The notes: generated by a model not told the origin, from the letters alone. DNA of 64,000 nt from Algoriphagus aestuariicola (GCF_017254835.1 NZ_JAFKCW010000001.1:1415063-1479062), one strand, 5' to 3'; positions 1 through 8,247 are shown, numbered from the stretch's first letter. Numbers and translations are program-made.

Positions 1-1017
1 ATCGGCAGCCATGTCGTACAGCTTTTTGTGACGAAGTACCCAGAGTACAAAATCGTAAACTTGGACGCCCTGACCTATGCGGGCAATCTGGAAAACCTCA
101 AAGCGGTAGAAGGTGCCGCAAATTATATTTTCGAAAAAGCGGACATCCAGGATGCTAATCTCATGGATACGATCTTTGCAAAGCACAAAATCACTGATGT
201 AATCCATCTTGCGGCGGAGTCGCATGTGGATAGGTCGATCACAGATCCTTTGGCTTTTGTCAAGACCAATGTGTTTGGTACGGTAAACTTGCTCAATGCT
301 GCAAAAAAAGCCTGGGAGGGAGAGCTGGACAAACACCTATTTTATCACGTGTCAACCGATGAGGTGTACGGGTCACTGCACGATGGTGGCTTCTTTTTGG
401 AAACTACAGCCTATGATCCCCAGTCGCCTTATTCGGCGTCCAAGGCTGCATCAGACCACTTTGTACGCGCCTATTCCAACACTTACAAGATGCGTACAGT
501 CGTGTCCAACTGCTCCAACAACTACGGACCTAACCATTTTCCCGAAAAGCTAATCCCGCTCTGCATCAACAACATCAAGAATATGCGTCCCTTACCAGTC
601 TATGGAAAAGGCGAGAACGTTAGGGATTGGCTTTTTGTAAAAGACCATGCGCGGGCTATAGATACGGTTTTCCATAAAGGAAAAGCTGGGGAAACCTATA
701 ACATCGGGGGCTTCAACGAGTGGAAAAACATCGACATCGTACGACTGCTGTGCAAGAAAATGGATGAGAAGCTAGGTCGCGAAGCAGGCACTTCAGAGAA
801 GCTGATCACTTTTGTCCAAGATCGGGCTGGTCATGATCTGCGCTATGCAATTGATGCGACCAAGATTCAGAGTGAATTGGGTTGGGAGCCAAGCCTCCAG
901 TTTGAAGAAGGAATTGAGCTCACGATAGATTGGTATCTGGCTAACCAAGATTGGTTGGATCATGTGACCTCAGGTGCCTATCAGGAGTATTACTCCAATC
1001 TCTACGAAAACAGATAG
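1..1017 (+). CDS. rfbB: dTDP-glucose 4,6-dehydratase, 5' end outside window
   Basis: Converts dTDP-glucose to dTDP-4-keto-6-deoxyglucose in the cytoplasm, a step toward dTDP-rhamnose and other deoxysugars for surface polysaccharides. The reading frame is open from base 1, where IGSHVVQLF continues the NAD-binding glycine motif, so the first residues lie upstream and the GTG at 28 is internal. Visible hallmarks are the STDEVYGS segment, which carries the catalytic Asp-Glu pair, and YSASK, the Tyr-x3-Lys pair of extended short-chain dehydrogenases. Later come NCSNNYGPNHFPEKLIP and ENVRDWLFVKDH, both typical of RmlB. The 338 visible residues are close to a full-length enzyme. A hairpin terminator follows directly. 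Which deoxysugar pathway it serves cannot be told from this window. Confidence 0.95.
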   Translation: MGSHVVQLFVTKYPEYKIVNLDALTYAGNLENLKAVEGAANYIFEKADIQDANLMDTIFAKHKITDVIHLAAESHVDRSITDPLAFVKTNVFGTVNLLNAAKKAWEGELDKHLFYHVSTDEVYGSLHDGGFFLETTAYDPQSPYSASKAASDHFVRAYSNTYKMRTVVSNCSNNYGPNHFPEKLIPLCINNIKNMRPLPVYGKGENVRDWLFVKDHARAIDTVFHKGKAGETYNIGGFNEWKNIDIVRLLCKKMDEKLGREAGTSEKLITFVQDRAGHDLRYAIDATKIQSELGWEPSLQFEEGIELTIDWYLANQDWLDHVTSGAYQEYYSNLYENR

Positions 1018-1023
1018 CATTGG

Positions 1024-1051
1024 AAAGCCCCGAGTTGATCGGGGCTTTTTT
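1024..1051 (+). terminator. Rho-independent terminator after rfbB
   Basis: AAAGCCCCGA and its partner TCGGGGCTTT form a GC-rich stem with a short loop, followed by a T run. It sits 6 bases after the rfbB stop codon and on the correct strand. Confidence 0.85.
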
Positions 1052-1095
1052 CGTTTCGACATCGATTCTGGCTCCAGGCTGGCATCTGTGCTTTC

Positions 1096-1620
1096 TTAGT
1101 TCTTGAGTTCATACCATTGAATGTCTCTGAGCGGCACCCTTCTTCCTTTTGGAGGTTCCGGCGAATAGTGGGTGGCGAGGTAATCCAAGATCGCCGGTTC
1201 GTTTTCGCCTAAGTCCCAGAGGCCCTGGGTCTCCTGCATCCAGACGATCTTGGCCTTCCAGCCCTCTCTGGTAAAACGGTTTTGAAGGATGATGGCGCTG
1301 GAATGGCAGCCGGTGCAAGTGGTACGCACGAGTTCAAATCCATCGCCGACCACTAGACCGGTAGCGACATCCTTTCCATCTACCACTTCGCCATTGAAGG
1401 GTTCATTGTTCAGTTTTGATTCAATCGAAGAATCGCTAGCGACCGCTGTGCCTGGCTCCACTGAGCCGTCGTAAAAAGCGAAAAACATCACCGCAGCCAA
1501 CAGGATCATTAGTACGGCCACGAGCCCGGCAACGCCGACTAGGAGCCCTTTGAAGAGCTGTTGCGTGTTCGGGTTGGAAAGAGGCTTATTCGTTTTTGGG
1601 TTTTTATCTTTCTCCTTCAT
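1096..1620 (-). CDS. Membrane-anchored c-type cytochrome, partner of the sulfite-oxidase-like enzyme
   Basis: A 174-residue protein with a charged N-terminus (MKEKDKNPK), one membrane segment at about residues 25-48 (GLLVGVAGLVAVLMILLAA) and one heme-binding CTGCH motif in the C-terminal half. The frame extends upstream to 1731, but the ATG at 1620 overlaps the stop of the molybdoenzyme gene as ATGA, which supports this start and translational coupling. Sulfite and sulfane dehydrogenases of the SorAB/SoxCD type pair a molybdopterin subunit with a small cytochrome c that accepts the electrons. The gene order here fits that role, which is inferred from context. The anchor would keep the heme domain on the periplasmic face of the inner membrane. 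Confidence 0.8.
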   Translation of the reverse strand: MKEKDKNPKTNKPLSNPNTQQLFKGLLVGVAGLVAVLMILLAAVMFFAFYDGSVEPGTAVASDSSIESKLNNEPFNGEVVDGKDVATGLVVGDGFELVRTTCTGCHSSAIILQNRFTREGWKAKIVWMQETQGLWDLGENEPAILDYLATHYSPEPPKGRRVPLRDIQWYELKN

Positions 1621-2882
1621 CTTACTTTTACGGCGATTCGATGGCAGGCATTGTTGAGATAGCCCTTGGGATTCCAGCCGGGTATGACCATAGGTTGGGA
1701 GATTCCTTGGCTGTCGGTGGCTTTCGCCCAAATTTCATAATACCCAGGCTGGGAAAACATCAGGTCTGTACTCCACTGCTGCCAGGCAAGACGGTTTGCG
1801 GGTTTTTTCAACGCGCAGGTCTTCCAAGAAGCTCCAAAGTCCACCGATACCTGTACTTGTGCTACTTCGAATTCTCCAGCCCAGGCGTGGCCTCGGATAG
1901 CGAGTTTTTTTGACCTGTCAAACATCGCGCCCGATTTGGGAAAGGTAATGAGGGACTTCACGGGCATGGATTCGATGATAGCCATGTCTTCATCTGGGAC
2001 CATGTCGCCTGGAGCTACGGGATATTTCGGCATTCGGTAGGAGTCCCCGGTCATTTTTTCCCCGTCGTGTTCCTTGTTGCGGACGACGAGCTTGTTGATC
2101 CACTTGCCTGAGGTAGAGGCCGGCCATCCCCCACAGACCATGCGTAGCGGAAAGCCATGGGCGAGCGGAATATCCTGTCCATTGAGCGACCAAGCTAGGA
2201 GTGTCTCATCCTGCATGGCCTTGGAGATGGGCACGCCTCTGGAAATAACCGGCTTGGAAGCATCGCCATTGAGATGTCTGTCTACTCCATAGTAGCCGAT
2301 ATATTCTGCATCCGGCTTGATTCCAACATCCTGCAGCAAATCCTTGAGACGGACTCCAGTCCATTCGGAGCAAAATACTGCCCCCTCTTCCCACTGATTG
2401 CCAGCAGTAGGAGGGTAGAAACCCGCGCGACCGTTTCCTCCACATTCCAGTACGAGGCGGTAAGTGTAGGGCTTAAAGTTGTTTTTGAGATCGGAAAGTC
2501 GGTAGGTTTTCTCCTGCTGCACGGATTCGCCGCTTATGGTTAGCGTCCAGTTGCTTGCATCAATGTCCTCTGGTATGAGCCCGTTGTTTCGGATGAAAAT
2601 GTGTTCAAATGGTGTTACCGCATCATCGAGCTGGTGGGGCCTGGCCTCCACGTTCCATGGCCTGTCGCTGCGGATGATCATTTCCGGGTTTTTGCCCTTC
2701 ATCGCATCAGGCTCTTGGGAAAGCACGACCGGTACATAGCCATCTGGCATGGTGGCGGCATGTACGATATCGGCACCCAACACTGCCGAAATAGTGGTCA
2801 GGATGCTTTTTCTCAGAAAATCTCGACGATTTTTCGGGCTTTGCTCGCGCTTGGTCAGCTGGTGTTTGCCAGGTTTTGCCAT
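1617..2882 (-). CDS. Tat-exported sulfite oxidase-like molybdopterin enzyme (SorA/SoxC family)
   Basis: 421 residues. The N-terminus carries a twin-arginine signal (NRRDFLRKS followed by a hydrophobic stretch), so the folded, cofactor-loaded protein should reach the periplasm. The sulfite oxidase fold is visible: LECGGNGR contains the cysteine expected to ligate molybdenum, followed by WTGVRLKDLL and GFPLRMVCGGWPASTSGKW of the pterin-binding domain. A C-terminal dimerisation domain (about 300-421) includes IRGHAWAGE and KATDSQGISQP. The family oxidises sulfite or sulfur compounds carried on SoxYZ. No soxYZ genes are visible, so sulfite is the likelier substrate, as an inference. It overlaps the downstream cytochrome c gene by 4 bases, forming a two-subunit dehydrogenase operon. 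Confidence 0.85.
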   Translation of the reverse strand: MAKPGKHQLTKREQSPKNRRDFLRKSILTTISAVLGADIVHAATMPDGYVPVVLSQEPDAMKGKNPEMIIRSDRPWNVEARPHQLDDAVTPFEHIFIRNNGLIPEDIDASNWTLTISGESVQQEKTYRLSDLKNNFKPYTYRLVLECGGNGRAGFYPPTAGNQWEEGAVFCSEWTGVRLKDLLQDVGIKPDAEYIGYYGVDRHLNGDASKPVISRGVPISKAMQDETLLAWSLNGQDIPLAHGFPLRMVCGGWPASTSGKWINKLVVRNKEHDGEKMTGDSYRMPKYPVAPGDMVPDEDMAIIESMPVKSLITFPKSGAMFDRSKKLAIRGHAWAGEFEVAQVQVSVDFGASWKTCALKKPANRLAWQQWSTDLMFSQPGYYEIWAKATDSQGISQPMVIPGWNPKGYLNNACHRIAVKVR

Positions 2883-2988
2883 GGTTAGGATGGGGTTGTT
2901 CTAGGAATCTTTGCTTTCCAAAAATAGCCAAAACCCGCAAATCCAAGCCTGCTTTTCCCGTAATGGTTCTTCGGATTGAACCCAAAGA

Positions 2989-3020
2989 AAAATGCCAGCC
3001 TGATTTCCGGCTGGCATTTT
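2989..3020 (-). terminator. Terminator downstream of the serB-serA fusion gene
   Basis: A perfect 12-base stem (AAAATGCCAGCC / GGCTGGCATTTT) with an 8-base loop lies 25 bases past the stop of the minus-strand serine biosynthesis gene. On the minus strand it is followed by further T residues. It may act in both directions. Confidence 0.8.
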
Positions 3021-3044
3021 ATGTGTTTTTTCGATCCGATTAGA

Positions 3045-4937
3045 TCAATAGAGCGTTCTGAAGCGAATCGTCCCTGGAATTTCCTTCAGTGCCTCGATGG
3101 CCGCCGTTTCGTAGGCTTTGTCGATGTCTGTGATCACATAGCCAATCTTTTCGTTGGTCTTAAGATATTGGCCTACGATGTTGATGTTGTAATTGGCCAA
3201 GACCTGGTTGATTTTCGCCAGCACGCCCGGCTCATTGAGATGGATGTGAATGAGACGATGGGCATCTTTCAGGAATGGCAACTGGATATTCGGGAAGTTG
3301 ACGGAGTTGTAGGTGTTGCCGGTGTTGATGTATTCCATGATCTTGCCGGGTACAAATCGGGCAATGTTTTCCTGGGCTTCCAGGGTACTTCCGCCGATGT
3401 GAGGGGTAAGAATAGTGTTTGGCAGCCCTTTTAGCTCCGATTCAAAGGGTTCTTTGTTGTTTTTTGGCTCCTCGGGGAAAACATCCACCGCACATCCTGC
3501 CAATTGGCCGGAGAGGATAGCGTCTCTCAGCGCGGGGATTTCCACTACGTGGCCACGGCTGAGGTTGACGAGTATTGCGCCTTTTTTCATCTTGCCGATT
3601 TTCTCCCGGTCAATCAGGCACTTGTTGTCTTTTCTGCCGTCCACGTGCAGTGAAATCACATCACAAGTCGCCAGCAATTCGTCTAGGGAGTTGACTTTGG
3701 TGGCATTGCCGAGCGCGAGTTTTTCGATCACATCATAGTAGAAGACATTCATACCCATGTTTTCGGCTAGGACCGACAGTTGGGCGCCAATGTTGCCATA
3801 GCCTATGATACCGAGCTTTTTGCCCCGAATCTCAAAGGAGCCTGTGGCTGACTTGTCCCAGTTGCCCTGGTGCATTCCGACTGTCTTGTCCGCGAAGCGG
3901 CGCATCAGAAAGATGATCTCGGCAATCGCCATCTCAACGACAGAACGGGTATTCGAGAAAGGCGCGTTGAATACTGCGATGCCTTTTTCCTGGCAGGTTT
4001 CCAGGTCGATCTGGTTGGTGCCGATGCAGAAAGCACCCACGGCCAAAAGGCGGTTTGCGTTTTCCAGCACCTTTTTGGTCACGTTGGTCTTGGATCGGAT
4101 ACCTAGAATGGAGACGTTTTTGATTTTTTCGCAAAGCTCGTCCTCACTCATCGCCCCGGAAGCGACCTCGACTTGGTAGCCTTCGTCGGTGAGCAGCTGA
4201 ACTGCGATCGGATGGACGTTTTCCAGCAGGAGTACCTTGATACGGCTTTTGGGATAGGAAAATTTCGTGTTCAACTTGTTGATATAAAGTATTTCGTCAA
4301 AACTAGGGGCAATGTGGTCGGCTTGGCTGACTACTCTAGGTCGGTGCACGTTTTCTACAAAAGCATAAAACTTGTTGGCCAGACCCGATGCCTTGATCTC
4401 GTAGTCGGTGTATCCATCCCCTATGACATAAATATCGCCGTCTAGGTTCACATTTTTGATCGTTTCGGCCTTGCCGTTGTTTTTGGAAAGCGGATTTTCC
4501 CGGTTGAAGTCTACGATTTCGCCGGACTCGTTGTACACAAAATCATTGGCGAAGACATTTTCCTTCAGAATGCCGTATTCGGACACGATGGGGATGATGA
4601 AGTCCTTGAAGCCATTGGAGATGATGTACACGTCCTGGGCATTGTCTTGGAACCACTCTTTGTTTCGCTCAAAGGACTTTGAGACTTTTTTGCGAAGGGC
4701 TGCGATAAGATCCGCGATTTGGGTTTTGCTGGCTTTGAGGATATCCAGGCGCTGTTCGAGACTTTCCCGAAAAGTAATGGATCCTTCCATTCCCTTGTCG
4801 GTAATGTCTTTGATAGCTTGGAGTTTTTGGGCCTTTTCAGGATCACTGGCCAGGCTGATCTCTCCGAGTATGTCAAGAGCTTCCACCTGGGTGAAGGTAC
4901 TGTCGAAATCAATGATGAACTTCTTAGTTTTTGGCAT
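3045..4937 (-). CDS. serA: Phosphoserine phosphatase-like / D-3-phosphoglycerate dehydrogenase fusion
   Basis: A 630-residue cytoplasmic fusion. Residues 1-215 are a HAD hydrolase like SerB: DFDST at 10-14 (nucleophile Asp and the general acid/base Asp two residues later), SNG at 107-109, and GDGYTD at 173-178, which binds magnesium. From about 233 onward it is SerA: SNTRSVVEMAIAEI, the Rossmann motif GIIGYGNIGAQ, HVDGR, LVNLSRGHVV, AVDVFPEEP and the catalytic TPHIGGST. The last 80 residues form an ACT domain (HIHLNEPGVLAKIN) expected to bind serine for feedback inhibition. SerA alone is about 400-530 residues, so the extra N-terminus accounts for the length. One protein may thus hold the first and third steps of serine synthesis; the HAD substrate is inferred. 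It is transcribed alone, with a terminator behind it. Confidence 0.9.
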   Translation of the reverse strand: MPKTKKFIIDFDSTFTQVEALDILGEISLASDPEKAQKLQAIKDITDKGMEGSITFRESLEQRLDILKASKTQIADLIAALRKKVSKSFERNKEWFQDNAQDVYIISNGFKDFIIPIVSEYGILKENVFANDFVYNESGEIVDFNRENPLSKNNGKAETIKNVNLDGDIYVIGDGYTDYEIKASGLANKFYAFVENVHRPRVVSQADHIAPSFDEILYINKLNTKFSYPKSRIKVLLLENVHPIAVQLLTDEGYQVEVASGAMSEDELCEKIKNVSILGIRSKTNVTKKVLENANRLLAVGAFCIGTNQIDLETCQEKGIAVFNAPFSNTRSVVEMAIAEIIFLMRRFADKTVGMHQGNWDKSATGSFEIRGKKLGIIGYGNIGAQLSVLAENMGMNVFYYDVIEKLALGNATKVNSLDELLATCDVISLHVDGRKDNKCLIDREKIGKMKKGAILVNLSRGHVVEIPALRDAILSGQLAGCAVDVFPEEPKNNKEPFESELKGLPNTILTPHIGGSTLEAQENIARFVPGKIMEYINTGNTYNSVNFPNIQLPFLKDAHRLIHIHLNEPGVLAKINQVLANYNINIVGQYLKTNEKIGYVITDIDKAYETAAIEALKEIPGTIRFRTLY

Positions 4938-5240
4938 GTGTACAGGGTCAATAGGTATAAGCGCAGGTAAAATTAAGGGATTGTTAAAAAAATCGAAGGT
5001 TTGTTGACAAAATTAATCGGAAAGTTTTTCATGTTTGAAAATTCACCAATCATTCGTTGGGAAATGTGGCTTTGCAATCGATTTAATGCCGAACACCTAA
5101 TCAGATGGCTCAATGACAGGACTGGTAAAAAAAAATGGATACACATGTGGCTGGCGAGCTGTACGATAAATGCAATTGATTTGATGAGTGATTTTTCCAA
5201 CTGGGCTTTTGGATTAATTTTGGAAAAAACTCAGCGCAGT
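4938..5240. other. Divergent intergenic region with no gene called
   Basis: About 300 bases between the serA fusion gene (leftward) and a lipoprotein gene (rightward). One frame is open upstream of the lipoprotein start (from 5001), but its residues look random and a lipoprotein signal begins only at 5241, so it is treated as leader DNA. It should hold both promoters. A TAATTTTG word (5215-5222) resembles a Bacteroidota -7 box, but no well-spaced TTTG partner was found. Confidence 0.4.
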
Positions 5241-5756
5241 ATGAAAAAGTCGTTTTCAATTATCACACTGATGGCAGGGATGCTAGTTTTTTCCTGTCAG
5301 CAAAAGGCCGAAGTAGCAGAGACCACCACCTATGAGGTAGTGGGAGAGGTAGAGACTGTGCCCGGGAACTATGGGAATATCCTTCAGGGTGAAGAGATCT
5401 CAAGCACTGCGGAGATGATCTCCCAGGTGGAGTCCTCAGGAGAATTTTCCGGCAAGATCGCCGGTGAGATCAAGGAGGTCTGCACCAAAAAAGGCTGCTG
5501 GTTTTCCATGGACTTGCCCAATGGGGAGACTATGCGCGTGACCTTTAAAGACTACGGTTTTTTTCTTCCCACCAATTCCCAAGGCTTTCCCATCGTGATG
5601 GAGGGAGTCGCCACACTCACTGAGACTGACGTGGAGACGCTCCGGCACTACGCGGAAGACCAGGGCAAGAGCAAAGAGGAAGTGCAAGCGATCACCGAGC
5701 CTGAGCGGAAGATCAGTTTCGAGGCTACTGGCGTCAAGATCAAAGCAAAAGCCTGA
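5241..5756 (+). CDS. DUF4920 family lipoprotein
   Basis: 171 residues. MKKSFSIITLMAGMLVFSC is a lipoprotein signal with a Cys lipid-attachment site, which sets the start at 5241 rather than at upstream in-frame starts. The mature domain has the CTKKGCWFSMDLPNG segment with two close cysteines, then TMRVTFKDYGFFLPT, and ends in ISFEATGVKIKA; this matches DUF4920 as remembered. The fold resembles small OB-like domains and the paired cysteines could bind a metal or form a disulfide, but no function is established. It is probably anchored on the periplasmic side of the envelope. Its stop overlaps the start of the next small gene (TGATG), so the two are probably co-translated. Confidence 0.8.
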   Translation: MKKSFSIITLMAGMLVFSCQQKAEVAETTTYEVVGEVETVPGNYGNILQGEEISSTAEMISQVESSGEFSGKIAGEIKEVCTKKGCWFSMDLPNGETMRVTFKDYGFFLPTNSQGFPIVMEGVATLTETDVETLRHYAEDQGKSKEEVQAITEPERKISFEATGVKIKAKA

Positions 5757-5959
5757 TGCCGATTGCATTGGATAACCTGCGGGTGGGCAGGAAATATCGC
5801 CTCGTCAACCAAGGGGAAATCCGGACCTTGGAGATCATCGCCCGACTCTCGGGAGACAACTTTAAGGTCAAAGACCTTGATACTTTGGAGTACTACACCA
5901 TCCATGAGCTGCTGCAATGGGGCAGGGGCAAGGACTACGATTTGGAAGAGCATAATTAA
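5756..5959 (+). CDS. Small conserved-looking hypothetical protein
   Basis: 67 residues, soluble, no signal peptide. The sequence (LRVGRKYRLVNQGE, then RLSGDNFKVKDLDTLE, YYTIHELLQWGRGKDY) looks like a small beta-barrel or SH3-like fold with an acidic end. The start codon overlaps the upstream lipoprotein stop by one base, and a terminator follows directly, so it is the last gene of a two-gene unit. I do not recognise a named family. Coding is supported by the tight overlap and ordinary residue composition. Confidence 0.7.
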   Translation: MPIALDNLRVGRKYRLVNQGEIRTLEIIARLSGDNFKVKDLDTLEYYTIHELLQWGRGKDYDLEEHN

Positions 5960-5960
5960 A

Positions 5961-5985
5961 AAAAGGAGCCGAAAGGCTCCTTTTT
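5961..5985. terminator. Bidirectional terminator between convergent genes
   Basis: AAAAGGAGCC-GAAA-GGCTCCTTTTT is a compact stem with a GAAA tetraloop, and an A run on one side and a T run on the other. It lies between a rightward gene ending at 5959 and a leftward gene ending at 6002, so it can stop both. Confidence 0.9.
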
Positions 5986-6001
5986 CATTGGTCAGTTGTC
6001 C

Positions 6002-6886
6002 TTAATGGAGGGCCTTAAATCCGGGCTCATAGATGATTCTTAGAAAGGAGCCTAATCCTGCATCGGGTTGGGAAATCGGGATTGCTGACACGATACCGAT
6101 CATCAGATTGTGCGCCAGCCCCACCCGCATTTGGGGTCGAAGGGTGGTGTTAGATCTTCCACCGTGGATCTCCTGATTGATCTCCATCCCGATAAAGTTG
6201 CGCGTACCACTGACCATGTAGTGGAGATTATAGTTGACTTCGAAACCAAAGTCTGCTTCTTCTCCGTAAGCCTTTTCGATTTTTGGGCCGGTATAGATCA
6301 ACGTATGGTAGTTGCTGCCCCAGCGTTTGGCGACGACTAGAAAGGGATTGAAGATATTCCCTTTGAATACTCCATCCCCGCCCATCTTGTTGAGATCCAC
6401 CAACTCAAACTCGTGAATGTAACCCAATGCCAGAGAGGTGCTTGTTTTCTCCGAAACCAAAAACGTGTACTGTGTGGCGACTTTTAGAGATTCCAGCCGG
6501 TTGGCTGGTGTGGTCGATTCCCGGCTTCCATCACGGAAAGAATAAAGACTTAGTGGCAGCTCTACTTCCATGCCGAGTCTGTCGACAGGAGCCCATTCGT
6601 ATTCAATCAGGGCCTGAAACTCGTCGTACTTTCTCATGTCCTGCATTCCTACCGCAATATTCCATTCTTTTTCGCCTTTCCTTGCTCCCAAATCACGGAT
6701 CAAGTCGATGTAGAGTGGTTCGGCGTGGAGCACTTTAGGCTTAAGGGAAACCTTGGGATTTTCAACTTCTTCGATAAAGAGGCTGTCAAGAACCTGTCTT
6801 TGGTTTCGAAGTGTATCGCTGTTTTCCTGAGCATACGCGCACAGGTGCGCCCAACCCGCGAGGGCCAGGAGTATCATTTTTTTCAT
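6002..6886 (-). CDS. Secreted or outer-membrane hypothetical protein with HAEPLYIDLIRD motif
   Basis: 294 residues. MKKMILLALAGWAHLCAYAQ is a signal peptide ending in AYAQ. A strongly patterned stretch HAEPLYIDLIRDLGARKGEK then leads into alternating amphipathic strands (FQALIEYEWAPVDRLGMEVELPLSLYSF and others) and ends in a C-terminal Phe-rich strand, which suggests an outer-membrane beta structure. Homologues that I remember from Bacteroidota have no established role. It lies 40 bases downstream of another small secreted protein gene on the same strand, so the two probably form an operon. I assign no function. Confidence 0.7.
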   Translation of the reverse strand: MKKMILLALAGWAHLCAYAQENSDTLRNQRQVLDSLFIEEVENPKVSLKPKVLHAEPLYIDLIRDLGARKGEKEWNIAVGMQDMRKYDEFQALIEYEWAPVDRLGMEVELPLSLYSFRDGSRESTTPANRLESLKVATQYTFLVSEKTSTSLALGYIHEFELVDLNKMGGDGVFKGNIFNPFLVVAKRWGSNYHTLIYTGPKIEKAYGEEADFGFEVNYNLHYMVSGTRNFIGMEINQEIHGGRSNTTLRPQMRVGLAHNLMIGIVSAIPISQPDAGLGSFLRIIYEPGFKALH

Positions 6887-6926
6887 GGTATGTTTGTTTG
6901 GATTCGTACTGATTTTTTATTGAAAA

Positions 6927-7325
6927 TCAGGCGAAGTCCGGAGGCAGGCTTGGAGAGGAAAGATGTCCACAGCTGGTTTTTTGGGGGGTAGGTAGATCAG
7001 GCAGTGGCGTTTCCAAATGGAGAGTCATAAGCGTAAAGCCCGGAATATCCACGATTGCCAGTTTGATCTTTTCTCCCCCTTGGTCCTCCTGCTGGGTACC
7101 ATTGTCCGGTATGAAATCCTCAGGCAAATCAAAAGCCCATTCCACCAAAAGCTCAGAAATGGTGTCCATTGGATCATCCAAGTCGATTTTATTCGAGACG
7201 AAAATGTCTCCCTCGTAAAAATTTGCTGAAAGGTTGATGAAATTGAGTGTCAGGATAAAAAGGAGCATCCTGCTCCATGTGCTGGATCTGAGCTGACTCG
7301 TCAATGTCTCTTTTTGTCTCTCCAT
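6927..7325 (-). CDS. Small hypothetical membrane or secreted protein, partner of the downstream OMP-like gene
   Basis: 132 residues. An N-terminal hydrophobic stretch (SRMLLFILTLNFINLSANF) could be a signal anchor. The rest is acidic in the middle (DDPMDTISELLVEW, PEDFIPDNGTQQEDQGGE) and proline-rich at the C-terminus (LPDLPTPQKTSCG). It is transcribed with the beta-rich secreted protein 40 bases downstream. No recognised domain. The start at 7325 is the only ATG ahead of the hydrophobic segment; an internal Met just before it is a possible alternative. Confidence 0.6.
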   Translation of the reverse strand: MERQKETLTSQLRSSTWSRMLLFILTLNFINLSANFYEGDIFVSNKIDLDDPMDTISELLVEWAFDLPEDFIPDNGTQQEDQGGEKIKLAIVDIPGFTLMTLHLETPLPDLPTPQKTSCGHLSSPSLPPDFA

Positions 7326-7446
7326 TACCTCGATTCAAACGGTGTATAGCGGAGATGGGTTAGGGAAAAGCTTTAAATCCGACCAACGAAAGCGTAACTT
7401 TGGTCACCGATTGTGCAGATTTGCCAGGTTAAATTTCAACAAAAAA

Positions 7447-7818
7447 ATGTCTAAGAGTTTGGGTATATCCATCGCAGGAGCCAGGTGTCCGCAGTGCCGA
7501 GAGGGGAATCTGTTTTCAGTCAGCTTGCTCAGCTACCAGAAACTGTCCGATGTAAATAAAACCTGTCCAGTATGCGGGGCCAACTTTCACCCGGAGCCGG
7601 ATTTTTACTATGGTGCCATGTACATCAGCTACGCATTTTCGGTTGCCCTAGTGATTACCTCGCTTACAACGATCAACGTTCTCGTGTCAGCTCCCAAGCT
7701 TTGGATGTATTTGAGTATGGTGGTTTTCCTGAATGCCCTGCTGCTGCCTGCCATGCTTCGGTATTCCAAAGTGCTGTATCTCTACGGCCTGAGTAAACTG
7801 AAGTATCGGGGATATTGA
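7447..7818 (+). CDS. DUF983 family zinc-ribbon membrane protein
   Basis: 123 residues. An N-terminal zinc ribbon has two Cys pairs (CPQC at about residue 14 and CPVCG at about 39), followed by FHPEPDFYYGAMYISYAFSV and two membrane segments (about 55-75 and 80-100). This layout is the DUF983 pattern. The family has no settled function; members sit near oxidase or ribosome genes in some genomes. The start at 7447 follows an A-rich stretch, and the upstream in-frame extension lacks sensible composition. It reads in the same direction as the DUF2237 gene 26 bases downstream. Confidence 0.8.
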   Translation: MSKSLGISIAGARCPQCREGNLFSVSLLSYQKLSDVNKTCPVCGANFHPEPDFYYGAMYISYAFSVALVITSLTTINVLVSAPKLWMYLSMVVFLNALLLPAMLRYSKVLYLYGLSKLKYRGY

Positions 7819-7844
7819 AATCGTAAATTGAATTCCACAGGATC

Positions 7845-8204
7845 ATGGCAAAAAATGTATTCGGAGAAGAGTTGACCCCCTGCAGCATGGTGCCGCTGAC
7901 GGGTTTTTACAGAAATGGCTGCTGTGAAACCGGCGAGCAGGATGTCGGCGTGCATACAGTCTGCGCCGTGATGTCGGATGTTTTTTTGAGCTTCTCCGCA
8001 AGCCGGGGAAACGACCTGAGCACCCCACGTCCGGAGTTTGGGTTTCCTGGATTGCAGCCGGGTGATAAATGGTGTCTTTGCGCTTCCCGCTGGATGGAGG
8101 CCTATCGGGCCGGTTTCGCGCCATTGGTGTTTTTGGAAGCCACAGAGGAGGGGAGTTTGAACATTATCCCCATGGAGCTGTTGGTGTCTCATGCACTGAA
8201 GTAA
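7845..8204 (+). CDS. DUF2237 family protein
   Basis: 119 residues, near the usual length for this family of small soluble proteins. Diagnostic stretches are KNVFGEELTPCS, PLTGFYRNGCCETG, GVHTVCAVMSDVFL, GNDLSTPRPEFGFPGL and GDKWCLCASRW. Several conserved cysteines suggest metal binding, but the family role is unknown. No signal peptide is present, so it is cytoplasmic. It follows the DUF983 gene closely and may share its transcript. About 100 bases then separate it from the exporter regulator, where two operator-like dyads lie. Confidence 0.85.
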   Translation: MAKNVFGEELTPCSMVPLTGFYRNGCCETGEQDVGVHTVCAVMSDVFLSFSASRGNDLSTPRPEFGFPGLQPGDKWCLCASRWMEAYRAGFAPLVFLEATEEGSLNIIPMELLVSHALK

Positions 8205-8224
8205 GCAGGTTAAAAATCATCGCA

Positions 8225-8243
8225 TTGTTAACATTACTAACAA
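8225..8243. promoter_or_regulatory. Perfect dyad upstream of the tetR-type gene (operator candidate 1)
   Basis: TTGTTA and TAACAA arms, exact reverse complements, separated by 7 bases (ACATTAC). It lies 66 bases before the regulator start. The size and symmetry suit a dimeric TetR-family regulator, but binding is inferred. Confidence 0.45.
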
Positions 8244-8247
8244 CAAG

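Noticed and set aside
5001-5240. N-terminal extension of the DUF4920 lipoprotein
   Set aside because: A lipoprotein signal begins only at 5241; the upstream residues look random and would bury the signal.
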